Shown here one piece after another: positions 9,593-20,134 of a stretch of DNA of 20,134 nt (the stretch's first letter is position 1; the number at the start of each line of letters is the position of its first letter). The position numbers and the translations under genes are program-made. The notes beneath the pieces were generated by a model. It ran no database searches and was not told the DNA's origin. It saw only the letters and a list, made by a program, of their open reading frames with translations. This stretch comes from Saccoglossus kowalevskii (Eukaryota > Hemichordata > Enteropneusta > Harrimaniidae): positions 274,465-294,598 of the forward strand of contig NW_003138321.1 in NCBI RefSeq assembly GCF_000003605.2, in the 5' to 3' direction.

Positions 9593-12500
9593 ATTCATAA
9601 TATATTTTTTTACGATGAAAATTATTATAATCATACTGTTCATTAATTTTCTGCAGACTGGGAAAGATTCAGCCGCTTTATGGAAGAATTTGGACCTATT
9701 GCTGAGGACATAATCGCCAAAAAGACACCAGCTATTCCTGTAAGAACTGGCTCACTTGACTATGCTTTACATGCACTTATCTACTCTTATATTCACAAGT
9801 AATACAACTTTAATATTTTTGTTTATAGAGGAAACAGGACTATACATTTGACTGTGAAATTCTACCTCCATCTGATACAACACCTACTTCCGGTGAGTGA
9901 AGAAATTGTGATTATTTCAATTCAATGTGAACATTGCACTTTAAAGTTACCTCTATGTTTATTTTGTAACACATTTATCGAATATAGCTCCTAGCAATAA
10001 GGTATGTTTTTTTAATTTTATTTTGAGATTGTTAACCACCAAGACGCCTTTTAATAAAGGTATACACTGTTACCTATATATTTTACACTTTGACCTGACT
10101 CGTCTATATATACTAGCCTATATTGCCCAATAAATGTCGCTTTGGACTGATAAACAGATGCGTTGAAGTGCGGGTTAATACATGTTGATATGTACAAATG
10201 TCACTATACTGGGTTAATCGAGACTGCTATACTTCAATGCAATTGGAGTTGCGCCCTCAGTCGACACTCACAGAGGTAATGACCTCATAACAGATACAAG
10301 TTAAGTCTTGGCTTCTCTTGTTATTCTTACGTATTTCACGGTTATCTTTTAATTGTAGTCCATAAACTGCGACCCGCTGATATTGATGTTGTTGCCGCTT
10401 TGGGAGACTCTTTAACGGTAAGTATGTGATTTATGAAAGACAGACACGGATTCATGGACACTCGGAGCAAAGTAAAATTTGTCTCCAATATTAAGTTCAC
10501 GTCGTATGATATATTAGATTGATGATTTGATAGTATATAGCGCACTTTTTACAATTCTTGTCTTCAGTTGGTCTGGGGCTATTTAACTCACTAACTTTAC
10601 TGCAATACGGATGAATATGCAGTTTTGTCGTTAACTGCACTGTCAAAAGAAGCATCAAAACTATGTATTGGCAATGTGTTGTAGTGAATGCATGATATTA
10701 TCGTGTTATTATAATTCATTCATTTGTTTAGACAGGCTGCTAATGGTGCCGGTGCGTCAAATCCCATACTAGTTCTACGAGAGTACAGAGGACTATCATT
10801 CAGGTAATATAAATGTATTCATCACACATCACACAGAGTTCTACTGGCAGTGTTTGAAAACATCAGATTTATAATTACTCCGACCACTGTATGCCTCTCT
10901 GACGTTAGCATATTCAAACTACAGCATGATCGTCTTTATTTTTTATGTGATTTTTGTTTTTTTTGTTTTAGCATTGGTGGTGATGATACCTTAGAGGATG
11001 GCGTTCTCACTTTACCAAGTATGTAATAAATCTCATAATGTGTGCACAATACTGCTGACTGGGCACCACGGATAATTCGTTCCGTAAATTCAAATCCTCA
11101 GTAATTATCTCTTTAAAGACGAGAAGCATACTTTATTAATAAATTCTACACTTGTATATGATTTCTTGGTGATTCTTGTCGGATATAAGATGATTTGGTA
11201 TTGGAAGAAATCCATTTCATGATCAGTGAGCACAAGACACTATTTGTTGCTAGCTGTTTTTACAAAAACCAAATATCACATCAATTGCAGAATTGTAAGA
11301 CATACATATAGAAGTAATGTATAGTGTAATTGCATAAACATTTGTTTTCGTATGTAGATATTTTAAAACAGTATAATTCAGAAGTAACTGGGTGGTCTGA
11401 AGGAATAGGACGAGTCGATAACTATGAAGTATCAAGATTGAATGTGGCAGTACCAGGAGGGAAAGCAGAGTAAGTTAACTGCAATTAACCATAACATTTA
11501 ACACCCTCACATGTTTATGAATATGATGAAGATAAATTATTTCTAATAATTGTTTATGTATGTAGTTGATGATTATGATTACATCCATGAAAAATATTTA
11601 ATTTTAAGTCGCTAGTGTTTACCATATCGCTGTGCGGTTTCCAATAATTAGAACACCTGATTCACGATCTAGATTAATTGTATACATTTCACTTTTATTG
11701 GCGAATTACAGTGAAATACTGTTACGACAGAGATCTCGAGCAAAACAGATGCAGCCCGTAGCTATCAAACAAAACTGCCTACCTCAGCCAAAATTGTACC
11801 CAAGGTGAAACCAACAAACTACAAAGTTATGTAGTTAAAAATGAAATGATTAAAAGTAGAAGCAAAACTTTACACTGTAAGCTGGAAATACAGCTACTAA
11901 AAAGACTCAGTTGACTCTCAAGCAAAAGGCCGCCAACGACATAACATACACAGTGAAGAAGACGCACAGACACCTAAAGCACAGACAACTTAATTCACCT
12001 GGGTGAAGATGGCATTATTTTGGTGGGTATCTTCACCCTGATTCGCCAACTTTGACAATAAAGTAGGATGTCATCATTTAATTATTAAACTTTTAACTCG
12101 ATCGAATTTTTGTCAATTATTCTATTTTTCCGACCGACTTAAACGAGGGTGAAAGTCAACTTTTGGAACAAATCTTAATGTTTATGTCTGACATATAATA
12201 TGATACTCAAGCTACATAAACTCTTGTCTTCAAACGACCAGAATTCTAATGTAGACTAAATAATACCAACCAGTTTAAACAGTATATGCAACTCAATTTA
12301 CTGCTGCAGCAAGCAAAACTCAGTACAATCAGCGCGTAGATTCTGCAATCAGTTACATGTACCTTCTGTAGTGTAAATATTTGTTTGATTTTAATATGTT
12401 TAACAATTTTATGACGTAAAACTATTCCAATTTATAGGCTATTTAAAATAGTCTATATCGGATATAAAAATTGTACATTTTTACTTTTCAACTATTATTT

Positions 12501-14999
12501 ATTTTTGTTCTTTCTTGGTCCCATAATTTTACTCAAAACTGTTACTATTGTATTTTAATCCATAGAAAGCACTTGGATAATCAGCTTAAAAAAATTAACT
12601 ATTCTAGATATTTTCTAATGACGAAGTTGAGCCATATTTACTATTGATGCAACGCAACAGAACGTAACATTGGTGTTGTCATACCTTTGTTGCCAGTCTC
12701 TCTAAGGAGTGAATTAGGCAAGGGATTGACATGTTCTTGTTCTTCCAAATCATGAGCACGTATTGCAAAGGACAGCGATATAGTGTTGAACGACAACACG
12801 TACAAACACATATGCAAGTCAAGGGGTTAGTATGAGTGATATGTTTTCTTTCACGTTTATACAGTGATATGTATGATCAGACAGTGGACCTTATCAACAG
12901 ATTGAAAACCCACGAGTCATTGGATTATGAAAATGATTGGAAAATGGTTACTCTATTTATCGGTGGCAATGACCTGTGTGCATACTGCCATGACCCAGAA
13001 GACCACACTGCGGAACAGTATACAAAGCACATTAAAACGGCGTTAGATCTGATGCATGCAGAGGTAAAATGAACAAAGGGTCGATATGTCGAACGAGGAG
13101 GAGGTCTATATATTTTCGCCTCTTTAATGTTAAACCACAGTAATGTGCCATACATACTTACTGTCCAAATGAGTTTCAAGACAGTTATCACATAATCATT
13201 TATGGAAACGATATCACGGTGTGTGAACCAATAGAAATGATGTAGTCGTGAAATTCATAGTGACGATATTTTTGGTTACTATAAACAATACAAATACAAA
13301 TGTTGAGACATAATAATGAGCTGCATCTACTCAAACACAAATTTATAACTTTATTTGTTATTTTACATGATCATATGTTTTAAACTGTCACCAGGGGCTG
13401 TGTTGTTTAATTCTTTCACTTTCTTGTACAGATGCCGAGGACTTTCGTTAATTTAGCGCAGACCGTGCTGGTTACTGAAATCAATAAATTAGATGATTGC
13501 TTTTGTGATCTTATACACCTGTGAGTAATCTGAACGAGTTTGTACCTGAGACAATGTTGTTGTTTTTTTTTGTATATAGGATTCCACTCTATAATAAAGT
13601 ATTGCATATATTTATTGTTATTTAATTAACCTTTTTGCAGTTTTCTCTGTGACTGTGCCAAAGCAACGTGGTCCGATGACTGGCAAGAAATTCTAATACT
13701 GGCAAATAAATATCATGTGAGTGGTCGATATTGTATATATATATATGTGTGTGCTATATTGTATACTGACGAAGTCCCATCATGCTGTCTACACTTAACG
13801 GGCACACATTCCATTCGAAATAGAGAATATTACCATAACCACCTTAATATATTCATTTTTTTCAGCAATGTACAATTTCACATTGTATTAATACATACAG
13901 TCACATATGACGTATCGTTACTATAGCAACACGACAAATAGCTATACAGTGTTACAAACAACTATATATATACACGAGAATACAAAATGCGTATTTTGTT
14001 TATTTCCCAGCGTGCATTAGAGGAGTTGGTTGAAGATGGTAGGTATGACACAAGAGAAGATTTTACTGTAGTTATCCAACCATTTTTTGAAGAGACACGC
14101 ATACCTCCTGACGGTGTAAGTATCATGTATTCTCACTTTCTAAAATCCATGCCAATGGATGGATGTCATAATTAATGAAGATGATTCTCTTCACATATTA
14201 TTTCGTAATCGCTGGTTTTACACTTCTCTTCAAATTTAATGGAAACTGTACGGGGCCACAATGCACCCACACCCAGTGTACCGAAAGCACAATCTTCTGT
14301 TTATTTTAGCATATCCTGTCATAAAGACAATGAACACATTTCCATACAATAACTTATTATACATAATACACATAAACAATAATATATCTTATTTCTAGGA
14401 AGGTGGATGGGATGATTCATTCTTTGCGCCAGACTGTTTTCATTTCAGTGAATACGGGCACCAGGAATGTGCTAAGAGTTTATGGAATAATTTAGTAAGA
14501 TATGTTAACATTATAATAAATTAATAATATTTCGGTTGCATTCGAAACTAGAAAGATTGTAAGAACAAAGGAAGTGTATACAAATTAGAGAGATGATTTG
14601 AACAATGCATACTTGCATGCAAACTAGAAGCGAGATTTGAGCAATGACTAATTGCATGTTAATATACCTATTATTAATTATACAGATAGAGCCAGTAGGA
14701 CAGAAACGTACAGCTTGGCACCCTGACGACATTGTAGAATGCCCATCTGAGGTCAGTTACATACATAATGTTCACAGTTTAATTTACGTCGTTATTTGTA
14801 ATAAATAAAAACACTGGATAATTTGGTAATATAATAATGTTTTTTCTTCTATCAACAGGATTTTGAATTCTTCTATACATATAAGAACTCAGACAAAACC
14901 CCGCAACAACCAGAACCCGTGTCGCAAGCACATATGGTAACCATGACACCCATGTTATTAGTTCTGTTTACTGCCACGGTTCTACAAATATGTGTATGA
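9444..14999 (+). CDS. PLB1-like: Gene B: PLB1-like SGNH/GDSL phospholipase B with hydrophobic C-terminal tail (14 exons, 425 aa)
   Basis: Exons: 9444-9516, 9657-9739, 9829-9892, 10359-10417, 10736-10803, 10972-11018, 11358-11469, 12865-13063, 13432-13520, 13641-13716, 14011-14115, 14399-14494, 14686-14751, 14859-14999. The joined frame has 426 codons including TGA. Exon lengths match gene A except exon 3 (one codon longer) and exon 14. The signal peptide is identical to A's. Catalytic blocks: ALGDSLT (Ser91), NVAVPGG (Gly165), IGGND (Asn204), DCFHF (Asp337, His340). Conserved cysteine pairs (CAYC, CFC, CDC) suggest an extracellular disulfide-bonded enzyme. The last exon adds a Pro/Gln-rich linker and then residues 408-425, a hydrophobic run ending at the stop with no cytoplasmic residues. 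That is the arrangement of a GPI-attachment signal (candidate omega sites near S390 or S401), though a short membrane helix is possible. Introns 3, 4, 6 and 8 (about 320-470 bp) show no extra exon; intron 7 is expanded to 1395 bp. Confidence 0.93.
10128..10220 (+). other. Intron 3 segment conserved between genes A and B (B copy)
   Basis: Partner of 1761-1860. Shared words include TGGACTGATAA and TGTTGATAT in the same order and spacing. Confidence 0.45.
11470..12864 (+). other. Expanded intron 7 of gene B (1395 bp)
   Basis: The equivalent intron in gene A is 120 bp and in gene C 439 bp, so about 1.2 kb has been gained here. I see no open coding exon. A perfect 10-bp inverted repeat lies at 12001-12010 and 12029-12038 (GGGTGAAGAT / ATCTTCACCC). 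The stretch 11720-12000 is purine-rich on the + strand and unlike neighbouring intron DNA. It may be a degenerate inserted element, but I could not define its termini. Confidence 0.5.
12001..12038. repeat. Perfect 10-bp inverted repeat (hairpin) in intron 7 of gene B
   Basis: Arms GGGTGAAGAT and ATCTTCACCC are exactly complementary, with an 18-nt loop. The transcript could form a stem-loop. No function is evident. Confidence 0.75.
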
Positions 15000-15225
15000 T
15001 ACGTTTGTGGTTATGGATGAGTTTAATTTGTTGGCATAGCAACTGCCACTTTAGACACAGTAAATACTTCAACTCGTGCAAACATATTGTTGCGTTGAGT
15101 TTTGATGTTGACTAAAGAGCGATTTTATAGCTATCTACTGTGAGTTAATACTGTGTTTTATAAATATGCATGTCTCGAAGTTGTTGATTAATTGTATGTA
15201 TGACAAATATACACACAATAATGTT

Positions 15226-15231
15226 AATAAA
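15226..15231 (+). terminator. Candidate polyadenylation signal of gene B
   Basis: AATAAA 227 bp after the gene B stop codon; it is the best-placed signal in the 3' flank. Confidence 0.4.
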
Positions 15232-16629
15232 CAAAAACCATAACATAACAATGAGTGATTGCAAACATTTTTAGTGCGAGTATTGAACATGTACTTGAAA
15301 AAACCATAGCGAACAAACAAACAAACAAGTAACAATCTGCACCGGAAAGGTTCACTTAGTCCCAGCGGATAGCTGATACTCGATTGAACGACATTCTTGA
15401 CCTTTATCTGATTGAGGATTAGTCTGGACCTTCCAGATATTAGGAACTGACCGAGATCGAATTATCTTTGAGCGAAGTAAAGACTTCTGTGTGACTAATC
15501 ATCCCCATATATTACATATTACAGAATACATTTTAACCTGGATCCTGGTGTTTTGTACACATTTCGGCTACTCTTATATGTACATTTTATTCCTATGGTT
15601 TTATAGTTAATCTGTATATAACTGGTTGGAACACCCTAAATTTGACCCATTCGAAGTTCAAAGACTTTGTCTATGCCTCTTCTATTTCTGACGTTAAAAA
15701 GCATACTGGCATGCGTCGTCAATATGAATGGTTGGAATAACCATTAAAGGTGGGGGATGGCGGGGTTGGCAAAAATATGGTATAGTTGTTTTACAGGTTA
15801 ATATTATAATACATTACAGTAAAACGTAAATAATGAAAAATGTAAAAATAGGTGAAGTTGATTTACCAGATATCTCGATAATTACAAGGATGTATCACCT
15901 GACTAGCTAAGAGTTGGTGGTGGTTGGGCTGGTAGCGGGGGAGGGGGTTGTTCCATCAAGCAACGATAGACTGGAACATGATATCCATGATTCTTTGTGC
16001 TAGGTCATAAATAGTCATAAGATGGTCCTTATGTGGATCTTGCGTATACCTGCTCTAATAATAGTATGCACGTTTTATGAACAATGAACACAAATTTCGA
16101 ATGTTCGAGTACTTTAATAGCATATTCCATTTGAAAATATGATCCCCTTTCCTTTACGAATTGTGTGGCAGGATTCACTGAAGTTCTTCAAAAGTGTGAC
16201 AATTTCCGCAAAATAAATACCTATAGATTGTTGGGGCTGTGAGTCAGTCAGATTAAGCTCACGGGCTTATCTGGGATATAAAGTCCTCGGAGTTTGGTGT
16301 TAAACCATACACGATTTAACATACGATTACATGGTATCTCAGATGTAGCGGAGATATTGCCAACACCAAAAAAGTCCTTTCTTGAATAAACGATGATGAC
16401 ACATTCTGAAATTATTATCTAGGGCGCTTGTTTCCCGATTTGATTAAACAAGTATTTGAGTATTTAAGTATTTGAGTTGACCATGTTTATTTTTTTAATA
16501 AACTAATGAAAATAATAAATTCACATACATTAAAATAAGAATATACTTTTAGACATTGAAACAAAATAATTAATTGTCTTAATACTCATATGAAGATATA
16601 GCGAATTATGTGTATTGTTAAATGCCATA

Positions 16630-16635
16630 TTTATT
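16630..16635 (-). terminator. Candidate polyadenylation signal of gene C
   Basis: Read on the minus strand this is AATAAA, about 120 bp past the gene C stop codon. Another lies at 16486-16491. Confidence 0.4.
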
Positions 16636-16754
16636 GTTGTAAAATTTTAAAATAAATTTCGAAATCAGTGAAATCGAACAAGAGTTTCATTCTTGAAAAT
16701 ATATTTTATCGGACTAGATAATGATAAACGACCTAATAACCAGGCAATTTGTGT

Positions 16755-18306
16755 TCAGTTCAAGTAAGCCTTTCCATTCGAATTCATTTTATATACAAGC
16801 CAAATGATTCCAAGGAAACAGACCAATAGGAGTATAGACAATATCACAATCGCCGTGATAAAAGCGCCAGTATAGTCTTCACATGTCGTAGTAGGCTCAT
16901 CATCAACCGGATATGACGTTGAGACGTCACTCAGCGGATTGGCAGTTGTAGTTGAAACTCGAAAATTAAGGTATGTATAAAAGTATTCGAAATCCTATAA
17001 AGAGAGAATACCAAGTTTAATGATTAACATGTTTAACTGTATAACCATGGATATATAAAGATATTAGCAATATCCAGCGAGCGTATATTATATATCTAAT
17101 ATGAAATAAACTTTTCTAGAAACACGTGGTTTGTTTTACCTCTGATGGACATTCCAATATGTCACCTGGACGCCATGCTGTCCGTTTCGCACCCACTGGT
17201 TCGATCTAAAAGATAAGAAATATGTATGCCAAGTTAAAAGATTTAATTAGTTTATTTAGTTTTAAAATGTACGATATCCATATATGGTCTCCAGCCCATC
17301 ACGTTAATCATTTGTATAGCTGTTTACCATATTATTCCAAAGGCTCATTGCACATGCTTGATGTCCATATTCGTTGAAATGAAAGCAGTCTGGTGCAAAC
17401 ATTCTATGATCCCAACCACCTTCCTAGAAGGCAAACACATTCTCCTGATTAGCGAATCGTAATCGATGAAATAAGGTAGACACTATTATCAACAAATCAC
17501 AAATGAAAAATACTTACACCATCGGGAGGTACATATGTCTCTTCAAAAAACGGTTGAATAACAACCGTGAAATCTTCTCTCGTATCATATTGTCCCGTAG
17601 ATATCAAAGTTTTCAACCCCGTCTGCAGTTATTTTGGATGAGAATTTAATTATCATTTATATGTCAAACATTTATTTTAGGTGTGGTTCAAATAACTAAG
17701 ATCACCAGTTTATAAGTTAAAATTAATTTCAAAAAAGATGTAAAATATGTAATACAATGAATATTACATCATGACAGTTCAATGGGAAGACTTACATGGT
17801 AATCCCATGTCAACTGTAACACATCCTCCCAGTCGTCGTTATGCCATTGCTTTGCACAGGTGCATAGTGAGCTGTAAATACAACAATTCTTAAATTAAGA
17901 CACAAGTATTATGGCGTGTAAGGCGAATGCGTAGCACATATAAACGCGAAATTATAATACAGTGAACTTACAATTGATTACAGTAAGAAGTATTGAACTT
18001 GTTAGTTTCTGTCACAACTACTGTCTGAGCTAAATTGACAAATGTCCGCGGCATCTGTTGAGTACAAGTCAATACATTAGATAGGTTTATGTGTTATATT
18101 TGTTTGTGTACATTATTATTATTATAATATCATTGGGAACAATAATCTATTCCTGATCTATGTTGTTGCACATGTTGGGGTCGTCATGTTAAACATACAA
18201 ACAACAGGAAAGTCTTAAATAGTCTGCTAGTTTCATGGCATATGTAAAATTACATCGGAGTCTAGAGATAGTTGTTATTGCTTCGAGTCATTGTTGGTGT
18301 GCAGTA

Positions 18307-18399
<93 letters not shown>

Positions 18400-20076
18400 T
18401 CTGTCACCGTAACGACATAAGTTACAGTGTGCTGTAATTTTACGGTATTTTACGGGGTATTTTCATCCTAACTGTTTGGGTTTCTGCATTCCTATGATTT
18501 ATCCTTGGAAGAATCCAACCTGTACTAATTTGTGTTGAGTGATCACAAATCTATATTTCAATGCTGCAAGCACAAATTGGCACAGCTACATATACAATAA
18601 CCTAAAATACATCTGAAAAATAAAAATACCTCCCCTAGGTTCCTAATTATTGTTTTCATTGATATTATTTGACCTTCCTTTCTTTTTTTGTATTCATTTA
18701 ATTATCCATTTTTCATTTTAGTCATATTTTTTTATATTTTTAGTTTATATTATGCTAATAATTTGACAGATTTGCATACGACCAAGAAAACCATTTTAAC
18801 TTTCATACCCAACCCTGAACAAAATTGTTCATTTCATTTACATTACTAACATGGTAACAATGACCTGTCAAATTTTTAACACTAAAATTCTATTAGTTAG
18901 GACCGTTACAATTCTCACAATATGAACTAAAAATAAGAAAAAAAAATACAAGTAATACCGTTTGATGCATATAATCCAAGGCTTCTTTAACATTTTCTGT
19001 ATATTGTTGAGCGGAATGTCTTTCAGGAAAATTGCAAGACGCACATAAATCATTACCACCGATAAATATTGTCACCACTTTCCAGTCATTGATGTAGTCC
19101 ACTGAATCAGCAAACAGTAAACGTTCAACAAGATCTTCAGCTTGGCGCCGCATATTTCTACAAATATATAATAGTCAAATATTTGAATGTCAATGAAATT
19201 TACATAACAATGATCATATATCAATGTGCATATTATAAATGAGATAACAATCAAGTATATATCTGATATGAATCAATATTATAAATGAGATAACAATCAA
19301 GTATTTATCTGATATGAATCAATATTATAAATGAGATAACAATCAAGTATTTATCTGATATGAATCAATATTATAAATGAGATAATAATCAAGTATATAT
19401 CTGATATGAATCAATATTATAAATGAGATAACACTCAAGTATTTATCTGATATGAATCAATATTATAAATGAGATAACAATCAAGTATATACCAGCGTGA
19501 ATCACTATTATGAATGAGATAAGAGTCAAGTATACACATGTATGAATCAATATTGTAAATAGATATTAATCCATACAAAGAAAATTCATAGCTTACGTCG
19601 ATCTTGATCCTGGAATTGCAACATTAAGTCTTGAGATGTTATAGTCTCGACTACCACCAGTCTCCACGGACCAGCCCTTCAAATCAGCATTGTATTTACG
19701 CAAAACATCTATTTAGAAAACATTAAGCACATTTTTCGGACAAATAATAGTGTACATTTTTCTTCATAATGCATAAAATTAAAATAACCTAAACTATCCG
19801 CAGTCAAAAGAAACTTTATAAATCCAAAAACACAAAACAACTGACACACGGTATTTATGAGTCAACCTACTTGGAAGTGTGAGAACGCCATCCTCCAAAC
19901 TATCATCACCTCCAATGCTGAAAACGTTATATAGAACGAAACGGGTTACAAACAATATTAAAACATAACACGTGATATAATATTGTTTGTTTGTATGTGT
20001 TACCTTACCTCCATGATATTCCCCTGTATTGAGTACTAATTGTACTAATATTTTCTGATTTTGCTCCGAACCCCGC
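16755..20076 (-). CDS. PLB1-like: Gene C: PLB1-like phospholipase B, type I membrane form (exons 5-14; 5' end outside window)
   Basis: Exons in transcript order: 20076-20009, 19917-19871, 19708-19597, 19157-18959, 18054-17972, 17871-17796, 17622-17518, 17423-17328, 17205-17140, 16994-16755. Together they make 1092 nt, 363 residues plus TGA. Exon lengths (68, 47, 112, 199, 83, 76, 105, 96, 66) and phases match exons 5-13 of genes A and B, except that the 83-nt exon 9 is two codons shorter. The GDS exon must lie beyond 20134. Visible blocks are NVAIPGS, IGGND (Asn codon in 19049-19060) and DCFHF (17379-17390). The segment after the missing GDS exon reads AGFGAK, where A and B have A(G/A)NGAG. 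The last exon encodes a Ser/Thr-rich stalk, then [20 protein letters not shown] continuing into IWLVYK, a clear membrane-spanning helix, and about 10 cytoplasmic residues. This predicts a type I plasma-membrane ectoenzyme, as in vertebrate PLB1. The exon 8 donor (GTATTA) is weaker than consensus. Confidence 0.9.
18055..18958 (-). other. Intron 8 of gene C (904 bp)
   Basis: The longest intron of gene C. Besides the ATT microsatellite it is AT-rich with no visible exon. It begins at the weak GTATTA donor. Confidence 0.7.
18308..18397. repeat. (ATT)n microsatellite, 30 uninterrupted copies
   Basis: Ninety bases of perfect ATT repeat in intron 8 of gene C. The long tyrosine run seen when this is translated on the + strand is an artefact of the repeat. 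Confidence 0.98.
19232..19565. repeat. 46-bp tandem minisatellite, about 7 copies
   Basis: Units begin at 19232, 19278, 19324, 19370, 19416 and 19462, with a diverged seventh at 19507 and a partial eighth at about 19552. The unit begins ATTATAAATGAGATAACAAT and ends GATATGAATCAAT. The first units differ by only one to a few bases, so the expansion is recent. It fills most of intron 7 of gene C. Confidence 0.95.
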
Positions 20077-20134
20077 CTGCAACTCGAATAAATTGTTCAA
20101 ACAAGAATGATTATTACAAATAAATTTTGACAAG

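Larger units (their letters stand above)
15000..16754. other. Tail-to-tail intergenic region between genes B and C
   Basis: Holds the two 3'UTRs and their candidate polyadenylation signals. G-rich patches occur on the + strand at about 15750-15770 and 15913-15950. No gene, exon remnant or bounded mobile element was recognised. Confidence 0.6.

Noticed and set aside
12925-13191. Minus-strand open frame of 88 codons
   Set aside because: It is the antisense shadow of exon 8 of gene B.
15913-15950. G-rich patch as a possible G-quadruplex
   Set aside because: Only three runs of three or more G occur close together, so the usual four-run pattern is not met.
18235-18420. Open frame with a run of about 29 tyrosines
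   Set aside because: It is the ATT microsatellite read in one frame, inside an intron of gene C.
19232-19565. Regularly repeated units resembling a CRISPR array
   Set aside because: Units are directly adjacent with no unique spacers, and the context is an animal intron.

Overview
The window comes from an animal (metazoan) nuclear genome. It is AT-rich, its genes are split into short exons with GT..AG introns, it carries microsatellite, minisatellite and MITE-like sequence, and it has no bacterial gene organisation. The encoded family (membrane-associated phospholipase B, PLB1-like) and the compact introns of about 0.1-1.4 kb fit an invertebrate. The phylum cannot be fixed from the sequence alone.

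The protein-coding content is a cluster of three paralogous PLB1-like SGNH/GDSL lipase genes. Gene A (+, CDS 949-5446, 14 exons, 394 aa) and gene B (+, CDS 9444-14999, 14 exons, 425 aa) are head-to-tail tandem copies. Gene C (-, CDS 20076 down to 16755, exons 5-14 present, 5' part outside the window) lies tail-to-tail with gene B. I rebuilt all three exon by exon. They share intron positions and phases; A and B have phases 1,0,1,0,2,1,2,0,2,0,0,0,0. Each keeps the SGNH catalytic blocks that fall in the window.

The three genes differ mainly at the C-terminus, in the last exon. A stops soon after the lipase domain and looks secreted. B ends in a bare hydrophobic tail, as in GPI-anchored proteins. 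C has a Ser/Thr-rich stalk, a membrane-spanning helix and a short tail, like a type I membrane protein. A and B share a 313-bp stretch of 100% identity covering the proximal promoter, 5'UTR and signal-peptide exon. They also share identical tracts around exons 12 and 13, although most other exons have diverged. This looks like local gene conversion, or selection holding the same promoter and secretion signal on both copies.

Layout: 1-692, upstream flank with a GC-rich inverted-repeat element; 693-5446, promoter and gene A; 5447-9187, about 3.7 kb of intergenic DNA with a hAT-type MITE (8-bp target duplication) and no credible gene; 9188-14999, promoter and gene B, with an expanded intron 7; 15000-16754, the shared 3' intergenic region; 16755-20134, gene C, with a 30-copy ATT microsatellite and a 46-bp minisatellite in its introns. 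I found no tRNA, rRNA, CRISPR array or viral gene. I do not see a wholly new system; the most interesting biology is how this small lipase cluster has diversified and been partly homogenised.
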